Assembly: GCA_949299515.1 (NCBI GenBank)
Contig: CASGAP010000001.1
Coordinates: forward strand, 124,001-188,000
Origin: an uncultured Desulfovibrionaceae bacterium
GTDB lineage: Bacteria; Desulfobacterota; Desulfovibrionia; Desulfovibrionales; Desulfovibrionaceae
Reading direction: 5' to 3'
Length of the DNA stretch: 64,000 bases
Of this stretch, positions 63,550 to 64,000 are shown in pieces. The notes under the pieces were generated by a model. The model worked only from the letters and a program-made list of their open reading frames with translations. It did no database searches and was not told where the DNA came from. Numbering within the stretch: position 1 is the stretch's first letter; every line of letters begins with the position of its first letter. The position numbers and the translations under genes are program-made.

Positions 63550-64000
<451 letters not shown>

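Overview
The window looks like chromosomal DNA from a moderate-GC member of the Desulfovibrionaceae (sulfate- or sulfite-reducing Desulfobacterota). The indicators are a DsrC with both C-terminal redox cysteines, a secreted CbiK-type cobaltochelatase behind a cobalamin riboswitch, a group III glutamine synthetase, a proton-pumping pyrophosphatase, a VKOR-type disulfide oxidase and a flgF-flgG-flgA-flgH operon with a sigma-54 promoter. Genus and species cannot be fixed from the sequence alone. There is no rRNA, tRNA, CRISPR array, prophage, insertion sequence or plasmid gene. I also recognise no dedicated DNA-binding transcription regulator.

Layout. 1-2352 (minus): start of a glycosyltransferase family 9 gene, then a TusA-like / YedE / OsmC cassette for sulfur or selenium handling. 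2455-9563 (plus): dgt, a 36-residue basic protein, then FmdB-type zinc ribbon, purB, pyrE, an L,D-transpeptidase, an unknown membrane protein and rpmB. 9764-14215 (plus): CpoB-like lipoprotein, dprA, tyrosine recombinase and a methyltransferase, overlapping or tightly packed. 14277-15767 (minus): two nearly identical ZraP/Spy-like proteins flanking a 54-residue His-rich lipoprotein. 16143-19462 (minus): hppA and alr. 19660-24514 (plus): lptD, comM and a VKOR-thioredoxin fusion. 24873-28904 (minus): CPA2 antiporter, rpsP, ffh.

29131-41609 (plus): a candidate sigma-54-driven small RNA, YchJ-like protein, CBS-ACT protein, dsrC, a vWA-OmpA protein, an unknown lipoprotein, a WcbI-family protein, htpG, flgFGAH and nhaC. 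41710-47137 (minus): phosphomannomutase, pcm, yitT and glnN, read in that order. 47231-55510 (plus): small membrane protein, a frameshifted TVP38 gene, lysO, a degenerate GGDEF/TPR protein, an unknown gene, tatA, an ACT protein, a Ppx/GppA protein, then a Fur-box operon of a Cys/His-rich protein and flavodoxin. 55699-58936 (minus): permease, cbiK, riboswitch, and an AT-rich glycosyltransferase. 59287-64000 (minus): rpoC and the 3' end of rpoB.

The strongest undescribed signal is a modular intergenic repeat of about 150-240 bp present three times (14861-15020, 24640-24812, 39716-39960). Its ends are conserved, its middle modules are interchangeable, and one hairpin shows compensatory base changes between copies. 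Next are two candidate small RNAs (29157-29250 and 39964-40052), the Fur-controlled Cys/His-rich protein next to flavodoxin, and the B12-riboswitch permease as a candidate cobalt transporter.
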